51,819 nt of DNA from Bacteroidota bacterium. Lineage in GTDB: Bacteria > Bacteroidota > Bacteroidia > Chitinophagales > Chitinophagaceae. How positions within the stretch are numbered: the stretch's first letter is position 1; each line of letters starts with the position of its first letter. Positions 41,872-50,111 of this stretch are shown piece after piece. The stretch spans positions 1 through 51,819 of the forward strand of contig JAEZAM010000027.1 in NCBI GenBank assembly GCA_023430465.1. The letters run 5' to 3'. The translations under genes were made by a program, and so were the position numbers. The notes under the pieces were generated by a model, which saw only the letters and a program-made list of their open reading frames with translations, searched no databases and had not been told where the DNA came from.

Positions 41872-44025
41872 TTAAGCCGTCTTTTCCCTGAAGTAACGCT
41901 CCAGTGCGTGATCCAGGGTGGGCAATTTTAATCCTTTACCGCTCTGCAGCACACTGTATCGCGGGCGTTTTGCAATCCATCCCATGTCGTCCATATGCCG
42001 GATGTTCAGGTTGCTGTTGGAATAGCCTGCACGCTGTGCGACATCGTTGGCAAAATCAGCCCAGCTAAGATTGCCGGTATTGCTGATATGCCAGATCCCG
42101 TCTTCTTCATCAATGAACAGGTCCATGGCGGCGTTGACAAGATCGGGTACATACGTTGGTGATACGTACACGTCATCCGGTATCGGCAGGCTTTCATTTC
42201 TTTTCAGCGCTTCTATCACGTGAAAAGCAAAATTGTACCTGTCCCAGGGTCCGAAGAATGCACTGGTGCGGATGATGAGAGAATTTGCATTGGCATCCAG
42301 CAATAATTTTTCACCTTCCGCTTTACTTTCGCCATATACGTTCAGTGGCATCACCCTGTCAGACTCATGATAAGGAGCACCTTTTGTGCCATCAAATACG
42401 AGATCGGAAGAAAAACTCATCATCCTGATGCCTGTTTCATGGCAGACCCTGGCTATAACGGCTGGCGCAGCGGTGTTGATGGCAAAACATTCTTCCCTGT
42501 TCGCCTCAGCATCATCCACCCGCACATAGCCTGCAGCATTTACTACAGCCCAGGGTTTATACCTGGAGATGACATCACGAAGATCATTTTCGTTGAGAAT
42601 ATTGAGATCGGCTCTTCCAAGTGCGACGTAGGGTATCGATCGTAATTCACAAATTCGTGTGAATGCATGCCCCAGTGTGCCATTCTTGCCGATGATCAGC
42701 AATGGCCTGGACTTGGGTGATGCAGGTATTTGAAGATCTATCATACCATTTTTCCGGTGCCACCAGCCGGGCTGATGGACGAGCGGATGATCATACTCGC
42801 GTCCGGCCGCAAGTTCCCGGATCAGTTTCGCCAGTGCGGTCGGGCGCAATTGGTTGTTTTGAATATCGAATACACCGGATTCATAATAACCATTGTTGCG
42901 GGTAAGCAGGCTGTTCCAGTCGAAGGCCCCAATAAGTGACCAGGCTGTCACGCCACGGATGTCAATGCCTTCGCTGCAAAGCTGGCAGCAGGTTTCATAA
43001 TTTTCCCTGAACCAGCGCAATTGTTCTTCCCGTGTACAACTGAGGTGATTCTCGGTCATCGCCATCGGAAGCCGGTATCGCTTCCAGGCCTCTAAAAGCA
43101 GGGGGCGAAGGCCTTCGCTCCTGCCTGCGCGCACGGCTTCTGTATCAACGTATGCGTGGCGGCCATTTCCTCCATGAAGGGAACCGGGGTATGAGCTTAT
43201 ATTTTCATCCAGGAATCTTTCTGAGGTAACATAGTAGTTGAATCCGATGATATCGGGAGGGCAGGCGTTTTCGGTAAAAAAAAGCATCAGCTCCTGGGGT
43301 ACGCCGGCCGATTTGAATTTTTTCCAGAAGTAATGGCTGCTGTTAAAGCGGCCGGTGAGCAGATCAAACGTCAGCCAGCGCCGCTCATTCTCGTACCTCG
43401 CCTGGTAGGCAAGCCGCGATGAGCTATGTGTTTTGGCCAGGTCTTCGGTCTGTACCAACTTCGCGCCTGGATTGATCTTACGGATTTCCCGCATGGCGAG
43501 GATTGTTGCTTTCATCTGGTTCAGCAACATGATGGCAAAGCTCTTCTGGGATTTCTTGTGTGGGTACCAAAACCCGTACAGGCCACTGAACCTCGCGGTG
43601 GTCAATGGTTCATTGATCGGTGTGTAATATTCAAGCCAGGGAAATTCCGTAGCCACCCGTGCTGCATAGCCGGCAAACTTCTCCGGGAATGCAGGATCAG
43701 CGAGATCCGTGTTTGCAGGTCCGCTGCCATGATGAAGCAGACCTGCAATCGGAATCATATTATTATCGGTAATCTGTTGAAGTTGTTGCCTGGTCCATCC
43801 CCAATCTGGCTGGCTATGACCGGCGGGCTCATGTTTCTCCCATAGAATCGGATAGCGGATTTTGGAAATCCCGAGTCGGGCAAAATGCGCTATATCATCC
43901 GCGCGCTGGTAATGACCTGCATACGAGAGCTGGTCGCGGTAAGTGTCATTTACGCGATTGATCGTACACTCAATTCCTCCCCACAACTCAGGCTTGCAAT
44001 ATGGATACTTTGTGACCGTTGACAT
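41872..44025 (-). CDS. GH1 glycosidase fused to RmlD-like reductase
   Basis: This 717-residue protein has two parts. Residues 1-410 are GH1, with acid/base E139 in YYTPINEP and nucleophile E325 in MAMTENHLS. Residues 438-717 are an extended short-chain dehydrogenase of RmlD type: the NAD motif G446-K-N-G449-T-L-G452, DAEANREECFAINTAAP, FSSDLVFDG and the Y564-x3-K568 catalytic pair in VYGESK. RmlD enzymes reduce dTDP-4-keto-6-deoxysugars to dTDP-rhamnose. The ATG 44025 is used because the upstream start is TTG. Its 5' end overlaps glf by 38 nt. The fusion suggests sugar cleavage and nucleotide-sugar work on the same path. Confidence 0.9.
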   Translation of the reverse strand: MSTVTKYPYCKPELWGGIECTINRVNDTYRDQLSYAGHYQRADDIAHFARLGISKIRYPILWEKHEPAGHSQPDWGWTRQQLQQITDNNMIPIAGLLHHGSGPANTDLADPAFPEKFAGYAARVATEFPWLEYYTPINEPLTTARFSGLYGFWYPHKKSQKSFAIMLLNQMKATILAMREIRKINPGAKLVQTEDLAKTHSSSRLAYQARYENERRWLTFDLLTGRFNSSHYFWKKFKSAGVPQELMLFFTENACPPDIIGFNYYVTSERFLDENISSYPGSLHGGNGRHAYVDTEAVRAGRSEGLRPLLLEAWKRYRLPMAMTENHLSCTREEQLRWFRENYETCCQLCSEGIDIRGVTAWSLIGAFDWNSLLTRNNGYYESGVFDIQNNQLRPTALAKLIRELAAGREYDHPLVHQPGWWHRKNGMIDLQIPASPKSRPLLIIGKNGTLGHAFTRICELRSIPYVALGRADLNILNENDLRDVISRYKPWAVVNAAGYVRVDDAEANREECFAINTAAPAVIARVCHETGIRMMSFSSDLVFDGTKGAPYHESDRVMPLNVYGESKAEGEKLLLDANANSLIIRTSAFFGPWDRYNFAFHVIEALKRNESLPIPDDVYVSPTYVPDLVNAAMDLFIDEEDGIWHISNTGNLSWADFANDVAQRAGYSNSNLNIRHMDDMGWIAKRPRYSVLQSGKGLKLPTLDHALERYFREKTA

Positions 44026-45130
44026 GTCTTTCGGGTTCAGCAACGCTGACGATATTCTTGAACAGTTTCAGTGATTGCGCTACGACCTGGTCCATGTTGT
44101 AATACTTATAGGTTGCCAGTCTTCCCGTAAAATGCACGTTTGTCGTTCCTTCAGCAAGAGCCTGGTATTTGCGGTATAGTTCCGCATTCTCCGGGCGTGG
44201 AACAGGATAGTAGGGATCCCCTTCCGCTTTTGGGTATTCGTAAACCACGGTGGTCTTTGGATGCTTTTGCCCGGTCAGGTATTTGAATTCAGTGATCCTG
44301 GTATAGGCATGTTCATTCGGATAGTTCACTGTTCCTGTATCCTGGAATTTCTCCGTATCGATCGTTTCGAATTTAAACTCGAGTGAGCGATAAGGTAATT
44401 TGCCATAGCAATAGTCGAAGTAGTAGTCGATAGGACCCGTGTAGATCATTTCCTTGAAAGGAATGATATGCCGGATCTCTTTATAGTCTGTGTTGAGCAT
44501 CACTTTGATGTTCTTGTGATTCAACATTTTTTCAAACATCTTCGTATATCCGAGCAAAGGCATCCCCTGGAATTTATCGGTGAAATAGCGATCATCTTTG
44601 TTGCAACGCGTGGGTATGCGGGCTGTTACGGATGCATCGAGCTCAGAAGGATCCAGGTCCCATTGTTTCTTTGTATATCCTTTGAAAAACTTTTCATACA
44701 GCTCTCTTCCCACCTTAGCCACAACCACATCTTCCGATGTACGCACCCTCGTCACGGGCTCGGCTTTCGAAGCAAGAAATTTATCGACCTCATCGGCATT
44801 GAGGTTGAGGCCATACAGGGCGTTGATCGTATTCAGGTTGATGGGAATCGGAACCTGCATGCCGTCAACACTTGCAAGCACGCGATGTTCATAGGGCCTC
44901 CAGTCGGTGAACTGCCCAAGGTAGTCGAATACGTCTTTCGAATTGGTGTGAAAGATATGCGGGCCGTATTTATGAACAAGGATCCCTGCTTCGTTATAAA
45001 AATCGTACGTGTTGCCACCAATGTGACTTCTTGTATCAACTACCAGCACTTTTTTGTTGGCCTGGGTCGCAAGGCGTTCTGCCATGACCGCTCCGGCAAA
45101 ACCAGCTCCCACTATTAAATAATCAAACAT
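43988..45130 (-). CDS. glf: UDP-galactopyranose mutase
   Basis: This 380-residue FAD enzyme interconverts UDP-galactopyranose and UDP-galactofuranose, the donor for galactofuranose in surface glycans. The FAD motif is VGAGFAGAVMAERLA near residue 6. HIGGNTYDFYNEAGILVHKYGPHIFHTN is the hallmark of Glf, and GYTKKQWDLDPSELDASVTARIPTR holds the substrate arginines. It overlaps the glycosyltransferase upstream by 8 nt and the GH1-RmlD gene downstream by 38 nt. The local neighbourhood suggests a galactofuranose-containing glycan. Confidence 0.96.
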   Translation of the reverse strand: MFDYLIVGAGFAGAVMAERLATQANKKVLVVDTRSHIGGNTYDFYNEAGILVHKYGPHIFHTNSKDVFDYLGQFTDWRPYEHRVLASVDGMQVPIPINLNTINALYGLNLNADEVDKFLASKAEPVTRVRTSEDVVVAKVGRELYEKFFKGYTKKQWDLDPSELDASVTARIPTRCNKDDRYFTDKFQGMPLLGYTKMFEKMLNHKNIKVMLNTDYKEIRHIIPFKEMIYTGPIDYYFDYCYGKLPYRSLEFKFETIDTEKFQDTGTVNYPNEHAYTRITEFKYLTGQKHPKTTVVYEYPKAEGDPYYPVPRPENAELYRKYQALAEGTTNVHFTGRLATYKYYNMDQVVAQSLKLFKNIVSVAEPERHVNGHKVSILQA

Positions 45131-46265
45131 ACTCGTTCTCCTTTTTTTCTGGTTTGTACTGGACGCTTTTAGATTCCAGTTGGTTATTGATGAGTGAAAG
45201 CATTTTCTCGTAGGTGTTATCCCAGGAAAGGTCGGCGAGATGTTCTGTGGTCTTGTCCTGCCATGATTTATCAGTACGTATATTCATGCACCAGGCGATA
45301 CCTGCCAGGTATTCTTCCGGCTTGTCTGCTATGTATACAAGGCCTTTTTCACCATAGGGGTTGATCACATCCCGGATGGATGTTGATACTACGGGCAGTC
45401 CTCCGGCGAGGTATTCCGGTGTTTTTGTAGGACTGATGAACCTGGTGGATTCATTGGCTGCAAAAGGAATCATGGCCACGTCCCAGCCTGCCATGTAAGC
45501 CGGTAATTCAGCATACTGCTTGCCTCCAAGATAGTGTATGTTCGGATGCACGGGGAGAGTGGCAGGATCGATCTTCACCACCGGTCCGATGATGACGAAA
45601 TGAAGATCCGGACGCTGCCGCGCCATATTGTCCAGCAGGTCGATATCAAAGCGCTCATCTACTACGCCAAAGAATCCAACCCGCGGATGTGGTATGTTTC
45701 GCTGGTCAGCGGGGTCTTCTTTGATATGTCTTGCCTTGTTGAAATGTTTTTTATCTATACTGCTGGGAAATGGATAGATCGCCCGGTGGAGGTGTTTCTT
45801 GGCTTCAAACAGGCTGTGCCCGCCCGTAAACACCAGGTCGGCTTTTTTCATCAGTTCTTCTTCACGTTGTTTCAGTGCCGGTGGTGCATTTTTGAACGCG
45901 GATAACTCATCCATGCAATCGTACACTACAAGTTCAGGGTTGATCAGGCTATCACTGATCTCCAGGCCCATAGGCGTGTAGTACCAGCAGATATACCTGT
46001 TGGTGGAGAAGTAGTCGAAGAATTTATTAAGGATCTTCTGCTGCTGATCGATAACCTCTTCGTGCGGGAGCCCTGGCGGCAGATGGGGCACAACGATCCA
46101 GACATTTTCATCACTTAATGTCGTATCGAGGTGTGCTTTATCTGCGTCGAAGATGGGTTCTTCTATAAAAAAAACTCTGTATTGTTTAGCGAACCTGCTG
46201 AGCAGGTGCTGTGGACGTTGGTACACAAAATTCCACCGGAGGTGCGAAAAGCAAATGATGTCCAT
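45123..46265 (-). CDS. family 1 (GT4-like) glycosyltransferase
   Basis: This 380-residue GT-B protein starts MDIICFSHLRWNFVYQRPQHLLSRFA, the signature of the GT4-like group that works on surface or exopolysaccharide. The acceptor domain runs to about residue 190. The donor domain has PRVGFFGVVDERFDIDLL, HPNIHYLGGKQYAELPAYMAGWDVAMIPF, and STRFISPTKTPEYLAGGLPVV with the E-x7-E-like region. It is the first gene of the glf operon. The sugar it transfers is not known; galactofuranose is an attractive guess given glf next to it. Confidence 0.92.
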   Translation of the reverse strand: MDIICFSHLRWNFVYQRPQHLLSRFAKQYRVFFIEEPIFDADKAHLDTTLSDENVWIVVPHLPPGLPHEEVIDQQQKILNKFFDYFSTNRYICWYYTPMGLEISDSLINPELVVYDCMDELSAFKNAPPALKQREEELMKKADLVFTGGHSLFEAKKHLHRAIYPFPSSIDKKHFNKARHIKEDPADQRNIPHPRVGFFGVVDERFDIDLLDNMARQRPDLHFVIIGPVVKIDPATLPVHPNIHYLGGKQYAELPAYMAGWDVAMIPFAANESTRFISPTKTPEYLAGGLPVVSTSIRDVINPYGEKGLVYIADKPEEYLAGIAWCMNIRTDKSWQDKTTEHLADLSWDNTYEKMLSLINNQLESKSVQYKPEKKENEYV

Positions 46266-46470
46266 TGAAAGATCCCCTTTTATTACTTTTAAGTAGCATT
46301 GAGTTGTATTGACTACGCTATATAAAATGTAAAAATTGTGCCACCCTGAACATGCAGGTTTTCAAGACGCTTCCGATGTTTGGTATAGCCGTTGGGAAAT
46401 TTTCACCCCGCGGTGGGGAAGCACTGTGGTTGAAGGATTTATGATTTCGTCAGTTATTCAGAGATGTATG
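46266..46470. other. promoter-region gap upstream of GT operon
   Basis: About 200 nt without a gene on either strand, the probable promoter region of the glycosyltransferase-glf operon. I see no clear -33/-7 pair. CACCCCGCGGTGGGG at 46403-46417 could make a small hairpin. Confidence 0.3.
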
Positions 46471-46516
46471 ATCTAAGCTGACGGGGGACATTCAGGAATA
46501 ATATTTCAGCTTAGAT
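46471..46516. repeat. 11-bp perfect inverted repeat after SET gene
   Basis: ATCTAAGCTGA at 46471-46481 and TCAGCTTAGAT at 46506-46516 pair perfectly around 24 nt. The second arm begins in the stop codon of the SET gene. No T run follows on the minus strand, so it is not a classical terminator. Confidence 0.6.
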
Positions 46517-46989
46517 TATTTCTTGCTTTTCTTTTTTGTTTTCTTGCTGGCGGCTTCGCGTTTGCGCGCTTTTTCTTTTTCGATCTTCATGTTGTGGCGG
46601 ATCACCTGCCAGTATTCTTTTCCGTAGGGCACAAAGATCTCCTCGCCTGGCTGGATGTCACGAATGGATTGAATATAGACACGCAGTCCGTCTTCCGCGT
46701 ATTCTGCATTATTGCGGAGGCCGGTAATTTTTTTCAGACCCCGCGCATCGTTCGCATATCTTGCCAGTGCAGATTTGGTTTTGCTTGCATCGATCACGTG
46801 GCTTCTTTTTACGAAGTAGATGTAACCGTTGTTACCATCCTGGGAATCTACTTCTTTCCAGGTCGTGATCTTTCCTTTATATTCAATGATACGTGTTCCT
46901 TTTGGGATAAATTTCGACGTGAAAAGTCCGTCGCCCGCATCGGGTAGGGTGGATTTCTGTACGTAAAGACTTGCTTTGCTGGTGGGCAT
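46516..46989 (-). CDS. SET-domain protein lysine methyltransferase-like
   Basis: This 157-residue protein is a compact SET domain. STLPDAGDGLFTSKFIPKGTRIIEYKG near residues 14-40 is the N-SET part. SALARYANDARGLKKITGLRNNAEY near 73-97 stands in the place of the RFINHSC-like SAM knot. GEEIFVPYGKEYW near 114-126 has the catalytic tyrosine region. A tail of about 25 residues is nearly all Lys/Ala/Arg/Ser. Bacterial SET proteins of this size are common in Bacteroidota; their substrates, perhaps DNA-binding or ribosomal proteins, are unknown. Confidence 0.85.
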   Translation of the reverse strand: MPTSKASLYVQKSTLPDAGDGLFTSKFIPKGTRIIEYKGKITTWKEVDSQDGNNGYIYFVKRSHVIDASKTKSALARYANDARGLKKITGLRNNAEYAEDGLRVYIQSIRDIQPGEEIFVPYGKEYWQVIRHNMKIEKEKARKREAASKKTKKKSKK

Positions 46990-47159
46990 TCTGTTGGGTT
47001 AGTTTTTTAAAAAAGCGTGTGAAGATAGTGGTTAAACGGATATGGTTAAATCAAAAGTCGAAAGTCAAAACGTAAAACTGAAAACTTGCAGTTAAACATA
47101 TCCCGAATATCCTGCTTCCACTTCGGTGGGTAGGCAGGCCCGCCCTCCGCACTCTGCAC
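46990..47159. other. intergenic repeat similar to 4561-4614
   Basis: AAAAGTC at 47053-47059 and AAAGTCAAAA at 47061-47070 repeat the 4561-4614 element's unit, followed by AAAACTGAAAACTTG. The rest of this gap, between the SET and amylase genes, holds GC-rich sequence with no gene. Confidence 0.45.
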
Positions 47160-48434
47160 TTACATGCTTTCATGTGTTATGTGCAGCACCTGGTATTCAC
47201 CCGGTACCAGGGACATGTGATGTTGTCGCCTGATATGGCAATCCCTGCCATCGAACAGGTTGATGTATGTGCCGGGCAGGGCGGGGTGGTCAAACTCTGT
47301 CTCCTGTGGTTCTTTGGAGAAATTCAGTACCACCAGTACACTGTCCTGCTGCCGCCTGCAGAGGTAGATGAGCACATCTTCACTTGTATTCTTTACCAGC
47401 AGCACCGACGCGCTTTCCTGCAGCGCTTTGTTCTTTTTTCGCAACGCGAGCAGGGTTCGGTAAAAATCGGCCAGCTCCATTGGCCCTTCCCAATCGATAT
47501 GATCTTTTTCAAAGAAGGCAAGTCGCTTGTGATTTGGTTTTTCCTGGCCGGAGTAGATCAGCGGGATCCCCGGCCAGGTGCAGGTAAACACCGCCATAGC
47601 CAGGGCTGTTATGCCATATTTTTCGTACTCCGTGCCCCAGTATGTATTCTCATCGTGGTTTGAAGTGAATAATAATTTGCGTGAGCCTACGGGATACCGG
47701 GAATAATTGACGAGTAAGGGAATAATGTCCGCCAGTTTGATCTCACCCTTCATGTATTTCTCCGTAGCCCGCATCACCTCCCAGCCGTAGGTGACATCGA
47801 ATGCTTCATGGTATTCCAGTATCTCACACTCGGCAAGCCAGAACAGGGGCTTGACTGCATCGCATTTCCCTCTAGCCTCGATCCAGAAATCGATCGGGAC
47901 AGTCCTGGCCATGTCGCAACGAAAGCCATCGATGTCGAATTCAACTATCCAGTATTTCATCGACTGGATCATTTCTGCGCGTAATTCCGGGATCTCATAG
48001 TTCAGATCGATCACATCCACCCAGCCGTAGAGGCCAGTGAAGTTTCCTGCATCATCCTTTCGGTACCATTCGGGATATTGCAGCGTCCATTGGTGATCAT
48101 AGCCGGTATGATTTGCCACCCAGTCGATGATGACTTTCATACCATAACTATGGGCCATTTTGATCAGCTCGCGAAAATCATCGCCTGTGCCGTATGCAGG
48201 ATCAATGTCCGTATAGGAACTTGCTGCATAATAGCTTCCGTAGGTGCCCTGTCTTTTTTCGACGCTGATCGGTGTGATGGGCATCAGCCACAGGATCTCA
48301 ATACCCATGTGGTGAAGGCGGGGAATATGTTTCATAAAAGCCTGCAGTGTGCCTTCCGGTGTATACTGCCTGACGTTTACCTCGTAAATGTTTGTACCAT
48401 TACCCCATGAAATGATTGGAAATGCTGTGCTCAT
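47160..48434 (-). CDS. alpha-amylase family protein, GH13
   Basis: This 424-residue protein is a single-domain GH13 enzyme of cytosolic type (no signal peptide). IYEVNVRQYTPEGTLQ opens the barrel. The catalytic regions are DWVANH, GFRCDMA (nucleophile Asp), WLAECE (acid/base Glu region) and SNHDENTYWG. A small C-terminal beta domain with VLVVLNFSKEPQETEF ends it. ATG 48434 begins just before the barrel; the frame upstream to 48476 is unlikely. It is monocistronic and the second GH13 in the window; the two are not close copies. Confidence 0.92.
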   Translation of the reverse strand: MSTAFPIISWGNGTNIYEVNVRQYTPEGTLQAFMKHIPRLHHMGIEILWLMPITPISVEKRQGTYGSYYAASSYTDIDPAYGTGDDFRELIKMAHSYGMKVIIDWVANHTGYDHQWTLQYPEWYRKDDAGNFTGLYGWVDVIDLNYEIPELRAEMIQSMKYWIVEFDIDGFRCDMARTVPIDFWIEARGKCDAVKPLFWLAECEILEYHEAFDVTYGWEVMRATEKYMKGEIKLADIIPLLVNYSRYPVGSRKLLFTSNHDENTYWGTEYEKYGITALAMAVFTCTWPGIPLIYSGQEKPNHKRLAFFEKDHIDWEGPMELADFYRTLLALRKKNKALQESASVLLVKNTSEDVLIYLCRRQQDSVLVVLNFSKEPQETEFDHPALPGTYINLFDGRDCHIRRQHHMSLVPGEYQVLHITHESM

Positions 48435-48533
48435 CGACAAAGTTGATTTACTCGCAAGTTGCAAGGACTGTACCACTACACATGTCTGCTGCTGCTGGCA
48501 TTAATTTGGTGTTTGCTTATCAAAACATTTACG

Positions 48534-49133
48534 ATGGAACCACATGTCCCCGTTCAGGAACAGGGAGCACGATCTGATACGGCATCGCACCAGGAGTTCG
48601 ATACGTTCAATGCCGCTGCTGAATTTTATCAAGCGGTTTGTAGCCGCCTGTTGGATGTGAATCACTGGAAGGAGATCAGCAAGGGTCTCTCTGCTGCCTT
48701 TCGCCTGACGGATGGAGTGGGTAATCTGAAAGAGGGTGATCCCGAGGTCGGTGATCATTTTTGTATCAGCATTCCCGGTCCGGGCAATAAGGCGGGCGAT
48801 GGATTTGATTGGGTGCAGGTAGAAGTTGCAGAGCGCCAGGAAAATGTTCAGGCCGGAGAGGCCTGTACGCTGCTTAGGGTGCGCCCTTGTGAAAGCCCGA
48901 TCTCGCCTTCCGGTACGGCCCATTTTTTTGACAGCAGTGCAACCAGTACATTTCTGGTCAGGCTCAAGGGCAACAAAGTATCTGCGGAAGTGCACGGCAG
49001 AAATGAAAAACCAAATACCAACGCACCGGCTGTCCGGGATAAGGTCAGAAATTCACTCGTCAGTACGGGTGCGGCTGCAGGCATGTCGGCCATCCAATGG
49101 AAAAACCTGACGGATGGCCTGGTTGCAATGTAG
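48534..49133 (+). CDS. 199-residue protein, unknown
   Basis: A soluble protein of unknown family starting MEPHVPVQEQGARSD. It has an N-terminal helix-rich part (FDTFNAAAEFYQAVCSRLLD), then a beta-rich middle (GDHFCISIPGPGNKAGDGFDWVQVEVAE) and ends QWKNLTDGLVAM. The frame is open upstream to 48459, and there it reads a strongly hydrophobic stretch (LLLLALIWCLLIK) that could be a signal anchor starting from a TTG-like codon, so an exported form is possible. It is divergent from the amylase and ends at a terminator shared with the tRNA. Confidence 0.7.
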   Translation: MEPHVPVQEQGARSDTASHQEFDTFNAAAEFYQAVCSRLLDVNHWKEISKGLSAAFRLTDGVGNLKEGDPEVGDHFCISIPGPGNKAGDGFDWVQVEVAERQENVQAGEACTLLRVRPCESPISPSGTAHFFDSSATSTFLVRLKGNKVSAEVHGRNEKPNTNAPAVRDKVRNSLVSTGAAAGMSAIQWKNLTDGLVAM

Positions 49134-49151
49134 AAGAGACAGGATCGTAAA

Positions 49152-49182
49152 TAAAAAGGATCGCATGGAGCAATCCTTTTTA
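49152..49182. terminator. bidirectional terminator
   Basis: TAAAAAGGAT at 49152-49161 pairs perfectly with ATCCTTTTTA at 49173-49182 around 11 nt. It ends the plus-strand unknown gene and sits just past the 3' end of the minus-strand tRNA, so it may serve both. Confidence 0.85.
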
Positions 49183-49185
49183 CTG

Positions 49186-49259
49186 TAGCGAGATCGGGAG
49201 TTGAACCCGAGACCTTTGGGTTATGAATCCAACGCTCTAACCACCTGAGCTACCTCGCC
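49186..49259 (-). tRNA. tRNA-Met (anticodon CAU)
   Basis: The minus strand folds into a full cloverleaf of 74 nt: acceptor GGCGAGG with TCTCGCT, D-arm GCTC/GAGC, anticodon loop TTCATAA with CAT, T-arm TCGGG-TTCAACT-CCCGA, discriminator A. The anticodon stem has one A-C mismatch at 31-39. CCA is not encoded. A tRNA-Ile with lysidine-modified CAU is possible, but the stem and D-arm look like elongator Met. Confidence 0.95.
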
Positions 49260-49344
49260 GAACCAGCGTCAGCCACAAAATGTGGTTAACGGGCGGCAAA
49301 AATAAAGATTCCCAGCTAAAACCTGAAATCATTTTCGGGTTATC

Positions 49345-49383
49345 ATGAAAAGGAAAGCGGGACGGGTGCTGACCCATCCCGCT
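49345..49383 (-). terminator. intrinsic terminator, minus strand
   Basis: AGCGGGACGGGT at 49356-49367 and ACCCATCCCGCT at 49372-49383 pair over 12 positions with one G-U, loop GCTG. On the minus strand it is followed by TTTCCTTTTC. It lies 6 nt after the stop of the gene at 49389. Confidence 0.85.
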
Positions 49384-49388
49384 CCCGG

Positions 49389-49670
49389 TTAATCCCTTAC
49401 TTCTGTTGTAGTTACGCTCTTCACATTTCCGTACTCATCCTTGATGACCGTAGTTGATTTGCGACGATTGCTGCTGCCCCTGCTAAATGCAATAATGAGG
49501 ATCAGTAACAGGACGCCACCTGCTACCCACAGCCAATTCTGCTGTAGCCATCCTTTTACTTCCTGCTGATTAATTTCTACAGTTTCCTGTGCCATGGCCA
49601 ACACCTGGGTGCATACAAGCACCAGTGTGGCTATGATCCTGCTGGTGTATTGTGTGAGAGTGCGGTTCAT
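49389..49670 (-). CDS. small membrane-anchored protein, unknown
   Basis: A 93-residue protein with a signal peptide at 1-28 (TLVLVCTQVLAMAQ), a short linker EINQQEVKGWLQ, one membrane helix (WLWVAGGVLLLILIIAF) and a basic cytosolic tail that ends NVKSVTTTEVRD. The order suggests one transmembrane anchor after export. No domain recognised. ATG 49670 is chosen because the signal peptide starts there. A terminator follows directly. Confidence 0.7.
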   Translation of the reverse strand: MNRTLTQYTSRIIATLVLVCTQVLAMAQETVEINQQEVKGWLQQNWLWVAGGVLLLILIIAFSRGSSNRRKSTTVIKDEYGNVKSVTTTEVRD

Positions 49671-49722
49671 ATGTTTAATTTTTGATGAATAATAAGGATA
49701 TTTCAAGAAGCAAGCCAACCTG

Positions 49723-49974
49723 CTAGCGGCGAATGCCCGTATCTCTGGAACTCGTATTGCTGCTCCGGGCGAGGCTGTCGGCTGAACGCCTTAACTGCGC
49801 GGTATCCACCTGTTTGCTGTCCATTGAATCGGCAGGATTGAACGTGCGTGTATCGGTTTGCCGGTTTTGATCCATGGTGTTCACGCTGTCATTCGTGGAG
49901 GCTTCCGTCTGCGAATCATTGTTACAGGCAATGGCGAGGCAGGCCACTGCACATGCGATAGATATCTTTTTCAT
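49723..49974 (-). CDS. small lipoprotein, unknown
   Basis: An 83-residue lipoprotein with signal MKKISIACAVACLAIAC, lipidated Cys near residue 17, and a hydrophilic Asp/Ser/Thr/Gln-rich rest with RRSADSLARSSN. ATG 49974 starts the signal peptide. It reads with the same polarity as the gene at 49389, 52 nt upstream. No known domain. Confidence 0.7.
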   Translation of the reverse strand: MKKISIACAVACLAIACNNDSQTEASTNDSVNTMDQNRQTDTRTFNPADSMDSKQVDTAQLRRSADSLARSSNTSSRDTGIRR

Positions 49975-50111
49975 GGTTTTAGTTTCCAGCAGATGTCCAA
50001 TTATGCTGCCAAACCTGAACCCGGCATGCAGCGCCAGGAGGCGCCGTCGCACATTTTTGGTGAAGAGAAGATCTGACGCATTGCGTACTTTCAGCTTCTA
50101 ATTCGCCTTCC

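Noticed and set aside
43988..44043. Frameshift between glf and the GH1-RmlD gene
   Set aside because: The overlap is an ordinary 38-nt operon overlap with an ATG start at 44025; both proteins are full length.
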